Notes under the pieces: model-generated | Seen by the model: the letters and a program-made list of their open reading frames with translations, nothing else | Database searches by the model: none | Told to the model about the DNA's origin: nothing | Assembly: GCA_002719955.1 (NCBI GenBank) | Contig: PBFW01000001.1 | Span: 11,429-75,428 of the forward strand | Origin: Deltaproteobacteria bacterium | GTDB taxonomy: Bacteria; Myxococcota_A; UBA9160; UBA4427 | DNA length: 64,000 bases | Reading direction: 5' to 3' | In this document: positions 40,026-49,771 of the stretch, piece after piece | Numbering within the stretch: position 1 is the first letter of the stretch | How the letters are laid out: every line of letters starts with the position of its first letter | Made by a program: the position numbers and the translations under genes

Positions 40026-40802
40026 ATGCCGAAGCCTAACGCGCATCCCGAGATCGACCTCGATCGCGTCCCGCGGCACATCGCCATCATCATGGATGGC
40101 AACGGGCGCTGGGCGCTCGAACGCGGTCTCGAACGCAATGCCGGACATCGCGAAGGGATCGAGTCCGTTCGCGAGGTCATCCGTGCAGGTCGCGATTATG
40201 GCATCGAGGTGTTGACGCTCTACGCCTTCTCGATCGAGAACTGGAGTCGACCCAAGAGCGAAGTCGCCGAACTCATGCGATTGCTCGAGGAATATCTCGA
40301 AAGCGAACTCGCCGAGGTGATGGAGAACCGGGGACGGGTGCGTTCGATCGGTCGTCTCGATCGGTTGCCGCCGAGTACCCGGCGAGCGGTCGAAAACGCG
40401 GTGCGCGAGACCGAGGGAAACGACGGGATGCAGATCGTATTCGCGCTCTCCTACGGGGGCCGGACAGAGATCGTGGATGCGGCGCGGCGACTCGCACGCG
40501 ATGCGGAACTCGGGAAAGTCGACCCCGAAACGCTCGATGAGAAAGGCTTCGTGGCCTACCTCTACGCGCCGGACCTCCCCGATCCCGATCTCTTGATTCG
40601 GACCGGCTGCGAGCAGCGCGTCTCGAATTTCCTGCTCTGGCAGATCGCCTACTCCGAGATCCATCTGAGCGGTTGCATGTGGCCGGAGTTTCGTCGATCG
40701 GAGTTCGAGACAGCGATCCTCGACTTCCAGCGCCGCGAGCGTCGCTTTGGATTGACGAGCGCGCAGATCCGGGCGGGCGCGGACGAGACGGCGGGGCGAT
40801 GA
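40026..40802 (+). CDS. uppS: isoprenyl transferase (undecaprenyl diphosphate synthase)
   Basis: 258 aa from the ATG at 40026, which has GGAG upstream; an ATG at 40014 is also possible. The catalytic motif HIAIIMDGNGRWALERG carries the Asp and Trp expected for cis-prenyl transferases. LYAFSIENWSRPKSEV is the flexible loop. The pyrophosphate-binding motif reads LIRTGCEQRVSNFLLWQ, with Cys where homologues have Gly (RTGGE/RTSGE). Makes the C55 carrier for peptidoglycan. Overlaps dxr by ATGA; cdsA, usual between them, is missing. Confidence 0.93.
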   Translation: MPKPNAHPEIDLDRVPRHIAIIMDGNGRWALERGLERNAGHREGIESVREVIRAGRDYGIEVLTLYAFSIENWSRPKSEVAELMRLLEEYLESELAEVMENRGRVRSIGRLDRLPPSTRRAVENAVRETEGNDGMQIVFALSYGGRTEIVDAARRLARDAELGKVDPETLDEKGFVAYLYAPDLPDPDLLIRTGCEQRVSNFLLWQIAYSEIHLSGCMWPEFRRSEFETAILDFQRRERRFGLTSAQIRAGADETAGR

Positions 40803-41986
40803 AGCGGCTGGCGATCCTGGGCAGCACCGGGAGTATCGGCGAACAGACGCTGGATGTCGTCAGCCAGCACCCCGAGCGCTTCGACGTCGTGTCGATCGCC
40901 GCGGGTCGGCGCGTCCAGCGGCTGATCGAGCAGGCGCGGGAATTTCGGCCGCAGATCGTCTCGGTGAGCGATCCCGCGGACATCTCGCCGATTCGGGACG
41001 CGCTCGCCACGAGCGAAATCTGCGACCGGGTCGAGGTCGTGTCGGGGGAGGCGGGACTCGAGCGCGCTGCGATCGAGCCCGCGGATCTCGTCGTAGCGGG
41101 ATTGGTGGGTGCGGTCGGATTGCGACCGGTTCTGGCTGCGATTCGCGCGGGCCGGCCCATCGGGCTCGCCAACAAGGAAGTCATGGTGATGGCGGGCGCA
41201 CTGGTGCGGCGCGAAGCCGCAGCCCGAGGCGTCGACATCATCCCGATCGACTCCGAGCACAGCGCGATCTTCCAATGCCTCGCCGGCCATCGTCGAAGCG
41301 AGGTCGCTCGACTCATCCTGACCTGCTCGGGCGGACCTTTCCGGACCTGGCCCGGGGAGAGGATCGAGAAGGCCCAGGTCGATGAGGCCCTGGCCCATCC
41401 GAATTGGTCGATGGGCGACAAGATCTCGATCGATTCGGCGACCCTGATGAACAAGGGGCTCGAGGTCATCGAAGCGCGCTGGCTCTTCGATGTCGAAGCC
41501 GCGCGCGTCGATGTCGTCGTGCATCCGCAATCAATCGTCCATTCGCTGGTCGAGTTCTGTGATCGCTCGGTGCTGGCGCAGCTCGGCCTGCCGGATATGC
41601 GGGTGCCGATCGCGGTCGCGCTCGCACACCCGGCGCGGGTCGAGCTCGATGTGCCGCGACTCGACCTCGTCGAGATCGCTCGGTTGGATTTTGAAGAGCC
41701 GGATCGCCTGCGTTTCCCCTGCCTCGATCTAGCCTACCGGGCGGTCTCCGGCAGTGAAATGGCGCCGGCGATCCTGAATGCGGCCAACGAGGTCGCGGTC
41801 GGGGCCTTTCTGGCTTGCCAGATCGGCTTCAGCGAGATCGCGGCCCTGAATGGCTCGGTCCTCGAATCGCACCTTGCCGAGCACGCGGGGCAGCGCGTGG
41901 ACGAACTCGAGGCCGTGATCGCGGCGGACGCCTGGGCGCGGGGCGCGGCCAGCGAATGGCTCGCCAAGCGCGACGGAGGCGAGTGA
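40799..41986 (+). CDS. dxr: 1-deoxy-D-xylulose 5-phosphate reductoisomerase
   Basis: 395 aa from the ATG overlapping the uppS stop. NADPH site LAILGSTGSIGEQTLDVV, NKEVMVMAGALV, the metal-binding DSEHSAIFQCL, substrate loop CSGGPFR, and SIDSATLMNKGLEVIEA. Second step of the MEP isoprenoid route, feeding uppS. Rest of the pathway is not in the window. Confidence 0.96.
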   Translation: MKRLAILGSTGSIGEQTLDVVSQHPERFDVVSIAAGRRVQRLIEQAREFRPQIVSVSDPADISPIRDALATSEICDRVEVVSGEAGLERAAIEPADLVVAGLVGAVGLRPVLAAIRAGRPIGLANKEVMVMAGALVRREAAARGVDIIPIDSEHSAIFQCLAGHRRSEVARLILTCSGGPFRTWPGERIEKAQVDEALAHPNWSMGDKISIDSATLMNKGLEVIEARWLFDVEAARVDVVVHPQSIVHSLVEFCDRSVLAQLGLPDMRVPIAVALAHPARVELDVPRLDLVEIARLDFEEPDRLRFPCLDLAYRAVSGSEMAPAILNAANEVAVGAFLACQIGFSEIAALNGSVLESHLAEHAGQRVDELEAVIAADAWARGAASEWLAKRDGGE

Positions 41987-41990
41987 TCCG

Positions 41991-43766
41991 ATGGCAGTGC
42001 TCGACACCCTCGCTGCTGTGATCCCTCTTCTGGGGATTTTGATCGTCGTACACGAACTCGGGCATTTTCTGCTGGCGAAGGCCTGCGGCGTGCGGGTCCT
42101 GAAATTCTCGATCGGTTTTGGTGCGCCGATCGGTTTCGGGAAGATGCGCTTGCGGTGGGAGCGGGGTGGGACCGAGTATGTGATCGGCTGGATTCCCCTT
42201 GGCGGTTTCGTGCGCATGCTGGGGGAACCGATGCCGGGAGACGAGGAGTTCACGCCCCCCGTCCCCGAGGATGCGCGGCCCGACGAGTTTCTCGAGTCGA
42301 AGCCCGTCTGGCAGAGGCTGGCCGTGGTTTTTGCCGGACCGCTGATGAATCTCTTGTTGCCCGTCGTGTGCTTCGTGGGGATCCTCTGGTTCGGCTTTCC
42401 GCGGGCAGATGCGGTCGTCGGGATGGTCGAAGCGAATTCCCCCGCTGCCCTCGCGGGCGTTCGCGTCGGGGATCGCATCGACAGCGTCTACGGCGAGCGC
42501 GTCGAGTTTTGGGACGACGTGATCCTGCCGATTCGCGAACGCGAGGCCGGCGGAAGCGTCCCGTTGGAGATCGTGCGCGCGGGTGCGCATCTTCAGCTGG
42601 ATGTTCCGATCCAGGCGCAGAAGACGCGAGATCGTTTTGGGGCCTTCGTCGATGTCGGCTGGATCGGGGTCGGATTCAATCGGCTCGAGGCTCGGGTGGG
42701 TGTGCCGCACGCCGACAGTCCGGCGGCGATGGTCGGGCTGCGCTCGGGCGACCTCGTCGTCGCCATCGGACCCCGTGAGATCGAGGATTGGGAGGGTCTG
42801 GTTGCGGCACATGCCGACGCGGCCCACAAGGCGCGGGAGCAGGGAGCCGAGTTTGTCCCGTGGCAGATCGAACGCACGAAGCCGCCCGTCGCCCCCCAGC
42901 CGCTCGTTGCCCTGCCGATCGGCGCCGAGGCAGAATCTCGTCCGTCGGGGGTCGAGGAAGTCGAGATCCCGCTGCTTGCGATCGACGCGCTTCAGCGTCT
43001 CGGCGTGATGCCGGCGACGATTCTCGTCGCCGAGGTCTCCGTCGATCGACCGGCGGCGCTGGCTGGTCTGCAGAGGGATGATCTGATCCTCGAGGTCGAT
43101 GGCGAGCCCATCGGTAGCTTCGGGAGTTTCGTGTCGCTGGTTCAGACGAGTGCGGGCCGCGAACTCACGATCACTTATTCGCGTGCCGGAAAGGTCGCGA
43201 CTACGAAGTTGCGCGCCCGCGAAGAGACGGTCGCAGGGCCCTACGAGATCGAGGGGATGGAAGAGAAGGTCTATCAGATCGGCCTCGCGCCGCAGGTCTC
43301 CTGGAAGGCGGGCGCCAGCACGCTTCAGCAGATTCGCAATCCGCTCGAATCGCTCCCGCGCGCGGTCGCCATGACCTGGGAGATGACCGTGGGCTATCTG
43401 GAGGGGCTGAGCCGCATTTTTTCCGGGGACGTCGGAGCCGACAAATTATCCGGCCCGATCGGGATCGCCCGCATCGCCCGCAAATCTCTCGATCGAGGTT
43501 GGCTCGAATATCTGTGGATGATGATGTTGATCAGCATCAACCTGGGTATTCTCAACCTGTTGCCGATTCCGGTTCTCGACGGTGGGCAGGCGGTGATCTA
43601 CAGCATCGAGGGCATCAAGCGCTCGCCGCTTTCGACGCGGGCTCGGGAGATCGCGAGTTCGGTCGGATTTGCCTTCCTCGTGCTGCTGATGGGACGCGCC
43701 TTCTGGAATGATCTCACCCCCTTCTGGAATCGCTTCGTGAGTTGGCTCTCGAGCGGCGCGCAGTAG
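41991..43766 (+). CDS. rseP: RseP-type site-2 protease with three PDZ-like segments
   Basis: 591 aa against about 450 for E. coli RseP. The zinc motif VVHELGHFLLAK is at 20-30, and the second metal site NLLPIPVLDGGQ at 522-533. Between the membrane halves lie three PDZ-like units: about 140-206 (NSPAALAGVRVGDRIDSVYG), 225-310 (DSPAAMVGLRSGDLVVAIG) and 340-415 (DRPAALAGLQRDDLILEVDG). It should cut membrane-spanning anti-sigma factors or signal peptides inside the membrane. An extra PDZ is unusual and may change substrate gating. Four bases after dxr. Confidence 0.93.
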   Translation: MAVLDTLAAVIPLLGILIVVHELGHFLLAKACGVRVLKFSIGFGAPIGFGKMRLRWERGGTEYVIGWIPLGGFVRMLGEPMPGDEEFTPPVPEDARPDEFLESKPVWQRLAVVFAGPLMNLLLPVVCFVGILWFGFPRADAVVGMVEANSPAALAGVRVGDRIDSVYGERVEFWDDVILPIREREAGGSVPLEIVRAGAHLQLDVPIQAQKTRDRFGAFVDVGWIGVGFNRLEARVGVPHADSPAAMVGLRSGDLVVAIGPREIEDWEGLVAAHADAAHKAREQGAEFVPWQIERTKPPVAPQPLVALPIGAEAESRPSGVEEVEIPLLAIDALQRLGVMPATILVAEVSVDRPAALAGLQRDDLILEVDGEPIGSFGSFVSLVQTSAGRELTITYSRAGKVATTKLRAREETVAGPYEIEGMEEKVYQIGLAPQVSWKAGASTLQQIRNPLESLPRAVAMTWEMTVGYLEGLSRIFSGDVGADKLSGPIGIARIARKSLDRGWLEYLWMMMLISINLGILNLLPIPVLDGGQAVIYSIEGIKRSPLSTRAREIASSVGFAFLVLLMGRAFWNDLTPFWNRFVSWLSSGAQ

Positions 43767-43780
43767 CCGGCTGCCGATCG

Positions 43781-44554
43781 ATGTCCCGCCGGCTCTTGGC
43801 CATTGAATCCGCGACGGATTGGCTTTCGATCGCGCTCCTCGACGGCGATGAGGTCGTTTTGATGCTGCAGGCGGAGGGCACGCGTCAACACGCCTCCGCG
43901 CTGATGCCGCTGATCGATCGCGGACTCAGCGAAGTCGATTGGTCGATCGACGACGTGCAAGCGCTCGCGGTCTCCACCGGACCGGGTTCCTTCACGAGTC
44001 TGAGAATCGGCTTGGCGACGGCCAAGGGGCTCGCCTTCGGTCGCAACTGGCCAGCGGTGTCGGTATCGACCCTCGAGGCGATGGCGCTCTCCGTTCTCGA
44101 GGGAGATTCAGCGGGGATCACGACCGGGGAAGGGCAGGGCATGCTGGTCCTGCTCGATGCCAGGCGGGGGCAGTGGTATGCGGGGGGCTGGGTGAGGGGG
44201 GCCGGTTCGGGTGGGGCCCTCAAGCCTATTCTCGCGGAGGGGCTCTACGCGCCCGAACATCTGGTGGCAGATCTCGGGCGGGATGTGGTCGTGGTGACGC
44301 CGGATCGAGGGGATTGGCGCGGCGAGTTCGAGCGGGCGGGGCTCCGGTTCGTCGCGACGCTCGAGGGTGAACACGCCCGGCCTCGCGCCGACTGGGTCGG
44401 GCGCCTCGGGGCCCGGTGCCTGGCGCGGGGGGACGGTGGCCCGGCCAGCGAGCTGGCGGCGCGCTACCTGAGGCGGGCCGAAGCCGAGGCCCAACGCCTG
44501 GGCGGACCCGTCGAGGCCGGCGAGGTGGCGCGTGTCGAGGGGCTCGAGGGTTGA
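43781..44554 (+). CDS. tsaB: tRNA threonylcarbamoyladenosine biosynthesis protein TsaB
   Basis: 257 aa from the ATG at 43781. ASKHA fold: LLAIESATDWLSIALLDG at the start, QHASALMPLIDRGL, and AVSTGPGSFTSLRIGLATAK for the TsaD-binding face. It is the non-catalytic partner of TsaD in making t6A37 on ANN-decoding tRNAs. Often followed by rimI; none is present here. Confidence 0.9.
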   Translation: MSRRLLAIESATDWLSIALLDGDEVVLMLQAEGTRQHASALMPLIDRGLSEVDWSIDDVQALAVSTGPGSFTSLRIGLATAKGLAFGRNWPAVSVSTLEAMALSVLEGDSAGITTGEGQGMLVLLDARRGQWYAGGWVRGAGSGGALKPILAEGLYAPEHLVADLGRDVVVVTPDRGDWRGEFERAGLRFVATLEGEHARPRADWVGRLGARCLARGDGGPASELAARYLRRAEAEAQRLGGPVEAGEVARVEGLEG

Positions 44555-44627
44555 TTCCGCGGAGTTGTCGGCGATTGCGGCTCTCGCTGGCGCCCATCAA
44601 AAAGGTCGCGTAATCTCGCGCAGTTAG

Positions 44628-45848
<1,221 letters not shown>

Positions 45849-45879
45849 GGTCATCGAGTTCGAGACGAACTCGATGACC
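45849..45879. other. perfect 14-bp inverted repeat between ilvC and pssA
   Basis: GGTCATCGAGTTCG at 45849-45862 pairs exactly with CGAACTCGATGACC at 45866-45879, loop AGA. No T tract follows, so it is either a factor-dependent terminator, an mRNA 3' end stabiliser or an operator-like palindrome. Confidence 0.75.
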
Positions 45880-45965
45880 ATTCGGGTCGCCGTGCCGGCT
45901 CCGCGGGTGTCGAAGCGGCTGGGACGACACGGGTAGCCCGCCGGGTTCGGCGGAGGGCGAGGGCG

Positions 45966-46952
45966 ATGGGGAACGAGGAGCCGGAAGGGAAACGGCGTCG
46001 ACGTCGCAGGCGTCGGCGCAGAAGGGATGATCCGGATCGGGCGGGGTTTGCCGCATTGCTGCCCCAGCTCCTGACGACGGGCAATCTGGCAGCGGGTTTC
46101 TTCGCAATCATCCAGGCGAGCGGCGGCAAGGTCCTGGTCGCGTCCTATGCGATCTTCATCGCGGCGCTCTTCGACATCCTGGATGGCCGTGCCGCCCGCA
46201 TGACGGGCAATGTCAGCCGTTTCGGGGCCGAGTACGATTCGATCGCGGACACCGTGTCCTTCGGGGTCGCGCCGGCGGTTCTGGCCTTTCACGCCGGGGA
46301 CCTCGCGTCCCTGGGCTGGGCCGGCTGGGTGATGGCCTTCATCTATACCGCCGCGGCCTCACTCCGGTTGGCGCGCTTCAATGTGTCATCGGGTCGTTAT
46401 CAGGGGCGCTTCGATGGATTGCCCACACCGGCCGGTGCGGGCATGGTCGTCTCCGCGGTCTGGTTCATGGGATTTCTGGATCTGCCCGAGGGACTCGGTC
46501 TGCCATCGCTGGTGCCCGCGCTCGGTGTGATGTTTCTCGGACTGCTGATGGTCAGCCCGATTCCCTATCACAGCTTCAAGGATCTGCGCGTCGGTCGGAG
46601 CTATTCGGCGACCGTGATCCCCGTGATCATCTCGATCCTGCTGATCCTCGAACCCGGGCTCAATTTCTTCCTCGTCGGAGCGCTCTACGTGATTTCCGGA
46701 CCGGCCGGGTATCTGTGGCGCCTTCGAACCGGTCGGGAACTCCTGCCCGTGGATGCGTCCTCCCTTGCTGGGAGAGAGCCTTCGGCGGCAGGTGGAGGGT
46801 CGTCCGCCACGGAGAGAGGATCTTCGGGAGAGGGTGGCGCGTCGGTCGCGCGCGGGGCTCGGCCCACCGGGGCGTCGAGAAATCCGAACGTGACCTCCCT
46901 AGCAGACCACGCCCCGACAGGGGATGCCCGCGAAATCGAGACGGGACGATGA
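45966..46952 (+). CDS. pssA: CDP-diacylglycerol--serine O-phosphatidyltransferase with polyarginine N-terminus
   Basis: 328 aa. The CDP-alcohol phosphotransferase motif is DGRAARMTG...FGAEYDSIAD (DG..AR.8G.3D.3D), surrounded by several membrane segments to about residue 255. Residues 10-20 are eleven consecutive arginines. The last 70 residues are Ser/Gly/Pro rich and polar. It makes phosphatidylserine from CDP-diacylglycerol. A psd gene, its usual partner, is not adjacent. Overlaps leuA by ATGA, so lipid and leucine genes share a transcript. Confidence 0.92.
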   Translation: MGNEEPEGKRRRRRRRRRRRDDPDRAGFAALLPQLLTTGNLAAGFFAIIQASGGKVLVASYAIFIAALFDILDGRAARMTGNVSRFGAEYDSIADTVSFGVAPAVLAFHAGDLASLGWAGWVMAFIYTAAASLRLARFNVSSGRYQGRFDGLPTPAGAGMVVSAVWFMGFLDLPEGLGLPSLVPALGVMFLGLLMVSPIPYHSFKDLRVGRSYSATVIPVIISILLILEPGLNFFLVGALYVISGPAGYLWRLRTGRELLPVDASSLAGREPSAAGGGSSATERGSSGEGGASVARGARPTGASRNPNVTSLADHAPTGDAREIETGR

Positions 46953-48496
46953 GCGAAACGCCGATCAAGATCTTCGACACGACTCTGCGCGACGGCGAGC
47001 AATCACCGGGCTGCAGCATGAATCTCCAGGAGAAGGTCAGCCTCGCGCGCCAACTCGAGCGACTCGGGGTCGATGTGATCGAGGCGGGCTTCCCGATCGC
47101 GAGCGATGGCGACTTCGATTCCGTGCGCGCAATCGCCAAAGAGGTCGAGACGTCAATCGTGTGCGGTCTCGCGCGCACGGGCGAGGCGGACGTTCGGCGC
47201 GCCGCTCAGGCGGTCGCGTCCGCCCGCCATCCGCGCATCCACACCTTCATCGCGACGAGCGATATCCATCTCGAATACAAGCTCCGAATGAGTCGCGAGC
47301 AGGTTCTCGAAGAGGTGGATCGCGCGGTTCGTCAGGCGCGCGCCAGCGTCGATGACGTCGAATTCTCAGCCGAGGACGCGACCCGATCGGATCGGGACTA
47401 TCTGGTCGAGGTCTTCTCGGCAGCGGTGGCCGCGGGCGCGACGACGCTGAACGTACCGGACACGGTGGGCTACACGACGCCCAAAGAATATGGTGCGCTG
47501 ATCGAGTATCTGCGCGAACGCGTCGCGGGCGCGGAGGGCGTGACCTTTTCTGTCCACTGCCACAACGATCTCGGGCTCGCCGTCGCCAATAGCCTGTCGG
47601 CGATTCGCGCGGGCGCGCGTCAGGTCGAGTGCACCATCAACGGAATCGGGGAGCGGGCGGGCAATACGAGTCTCGAAGAGGTCGTCATGGCGATCAAGAC
47701 GCGCAGCGACGAGTTCAGCGGACTCGCGCTCGGAATCCGGACCCAGGAAATCTACCCGTCGAGCCGGCTGCTCTCGTCGGTCACCGGCGTGCAGGTCCAA
47801 CCGAACAAGGCGATCGTCGGCGACAACGCCTTTGCCCACGAAGCGGGCATTCATCAGGACGGGGTCCTCAAGGCGGCGATCACCTACGAGATCATGACGC
47901 CCGAGTCGATCGGCCGTGCCTCGAACGAACTCGTGCTCGGAAAACATTCCGGGCGGCATGCCTTCCGAGATCGACTCGAGGAGCTGGGCTTCGAAGTAGA
48001 AGGCGAAGCGTTCGAGCGTGCCTTCAAACGCTTTAAGGATCTCGCCGATGCCAAGAAGGTCATCTTCAACGAGGACCTCGAGGCCATCGTCGCCGACTCG
48101 GTTCAGACGGCGGGAGATCGCTATGGCTTCGAGTCGTTGGTCCTGACCTGCGGCAGCGATGCGCCGCCCAGGGCGAGGGTGGGTCTCGACCTCGATGGTC
48201 GATCGGTCGAACGCGAGGCCTCAGGGGTCGGTCCGGTCGACGCGATCTTCCGCGCCATCTCCGATCTGACCGAAACGGGCAGCGAACTGATCCAATATCA
48301 GGTCCACGCCGTGACGGCGGGTCTCGATGCGCAGGGCGAGGTCTCGGTTACGATCCAGCAAGACGACCGGCGGGTGATCGGAAACGGCGTCCACGAAGAT
48401 GTCATGGTGGCGAGCGCCAAGGCCTATGTTCATGCGCTCAACAAGCTCGAGTGGCACAAACAGCGACGCGACGTCGACGCACCCCGCGGAATCTAG
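46949..48496 (+). CDS. leuA: 2-isopropylmalate synthase
   Basis: 515 aa from the ATG overlapping the pssA stop. TIM-barrel: IFDTTLRDGEQSPGCSMN, the metal His motif FSVHCHNDLGLAVANSLS, and NGIGERAGNTSLEEVVMA. The C-terminal LeuA dimer (allosteric) domain from about 385 includes ALGK-like LGKHSGRHAF before it. Commits 2-ketoisovalerate to leucine; leucine feedback is expected from the regulatory domain. Clearly LeuA rather than citramalate or homocitrate synthase by neighbours. Confidence 0.94.
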   Translation: MSETPIKIFDTTLRDGEQSPGCSMNLQEKVSLARQLERLGVDVIEAGFPIASDGDFDSVRAIAKEVETSIVCGLARTGEADVRRAAQAVASARHPRIHTFIATSDIHLEYKLRMSREQVLEEVDRAVRQARASVDDVEFSAEDATRSDRDYLVEVFSAAVAAGATTLNVPDTVGYTTPKEYGALIEYLRERVAGAEGVTFSVHCHNDLGLAVANSLSAIRAGARQVECTINGIGERAGNTSLEEVVMAIKTRSDEFSGLALGIRTQEIYPSSRLLSSVTGVQVQPNKAIVGDNAFAHEAGIHQDGVLKAAITYEIMTPESIGRASNELVLGKHSGRHAFRDRLEELGFEVEGEAFERAFKRFKDLADAKKVIFNEDLEAIVADSVQTAGDRYGFESLVLTCGSDAPPRARVGLDLDGRSVEREASGVGPVDAIFRAISDLTETGSELIQYQVHAVTAGLDAQGEVSVTIQQDDRRVIGNGVHEDVMVASAKAYVHALNKLEWHKQRRDVDAPRGI

Positions 48497-48605
48497 CCGG
48501 GGCGCCCGTCGATTTGCGGCGCATCCGCGGGTGGACGAGGTGTGGGCCGAGTCGTGATCCCGGACGCGCGAACCCCGAACGAGTGGGAAGACAGGAAAGA
48601 GAAAA

Positions 48606-49736
48606 GTGGCAGAGCGAATCGTTTTATTACCCGGGGACGGGATCGGCCCGGAGGTGACCGAACAGGCTCGGCTCGTGCTCGTGGCCGCCGGTGCGCAGGC
48701 GGGCCTCGAGTTCGATTTCGTGGAGGAGCTGATCGGCGGATGCTCGATCGACGCTTACGGCACCCCGCTTCGAGAGGAGGTCATCGAGGCCTGTCGCGGG
48801 AGCCGCGCGGTGCTTCTGGGTGCGGTCGGGGGGCCCCGATGGGACGAGATGCCGGTCGCTGTGAGGCCCGAGAAGGGGCTGCTCGCCATTCGAAAGGCGC
48901 TCGGGCTCTTCGCGAACCTGCGGCCGGCGGCGGTGATGCCGGCTCTGGTGAATGCTTCGGCGCTGCGTCCCGAGATCGTCGAGGGGGTCGACCTGCTGGT
49001 CGTACGCGAATTGACGGGTGGGATCTATTTCGGGGAGCCGCGTGGGCGCGAGGGAGAGGCGCCCGCATCCACGGGCGAGAAGGGCACGCGGCGGGCGCTG
49101 AACGCGATGGTGTACGAGGAGCACGAGATCGAACGCATCACCCGGGTGGCCTTCGAACAGGCGCGCCTTCGCCGCAACCACGTCACCCACGTCCACAAGG
49201 CGAACGTGCTCGACGTCTCGCAGCTCTGGATGGAAGTGGTCGACGAGGTGGCGAAGGATTACCCGGATGTCGAGCTCGCTCATCAGCTCGTCGATTCCTG
49301 CGCCATGTTGCTGGTCCAGGAACCCAAGCGCTTCGACGTCATCGTGACGGGCAATCTCTTTGGCGACATCCTTTCGGACGAGGCGGCCATGATCACGGGC
49401 TCTCTCGGCATGTTGCCTTCCGCTTCCCTCGCGACGGGGGGATTCGGGCTCTTCGAACCCGTCCACGGTTCGGCGCCCGATATCGCCGGCCAGGATCTGG
49501 CCAACCCCCTCGCCGCCATTCAGAGCGTGGCGATGCTGCTCGAGACGAGTTTTGGTTCCGATGTCGCTACGGGTCCGGGCGCCACGCGAGCGGCGGCTGC
49601 GATTCGCAAGGCCGTGGCCGACGTGCTCGACGCGGGGCATCGCAGCGGCGATCTCCTGCTTCCCGGCGAGACGCGCGACACCGTCGGCTGCAAGCGCATG
49701 GGTGAACTGGTTCTCGATGCCCTCGGGCGCGACTAG
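48606..49736 (+). CDS. leuB: 3-isopropylmalate dehydrogenase
   Basis: 376 aa from a GTG at 48606 preceded by GAAAGAGAAAA. IVLLPGDGIGPEVTEQA at the N-terminus, LLAIRKALGLFANLRPA, DLLVVRELTGGIYFGEPRGR (isopropylmalate-type), and TGNLFGDILSDEAAMITGSL for metal and cofactor. Third enzymatic step of leucine synthesis. The isomerase genes leuC and leuD are not in this run. Confidence 0.95.
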   Translation: MAERIVLLPGDGIGPEVTEQARLVLVAAGAQAGLEFDFVEELIGGCSIDAYGTPLREEVIEACRGSRAVLLGAVGGPRWDEMPVAVRPEKGLLAIRKALGLFANLRPAAVMPALVNASALRPEIVEGVDLLVVRELTGGIYFGEPRGREGEAPASTGEKGTRRALNAMVYEEHEIERITRVAFEQARLRRNHVTHVHKANVLDVSQLWMEVVDEVAKDYPDVELAHQLVDSCAMLLVQEPKRFDVIVTGNLFGDILSDEAAMITGSLGMLPSASLATGGFGLFEPVHGSAPDIAGQDLANPLAAIQSVAMLLETSFGSDVATGPGATRAAAAIRKAVADVLDAGHRSGDLLLPGETRDTVGCKRMGELVLDALGRD

Positions 49737-49771
49737 CGGTTGGCGCGATCGGGGACGGAGAGTCTGAAATC

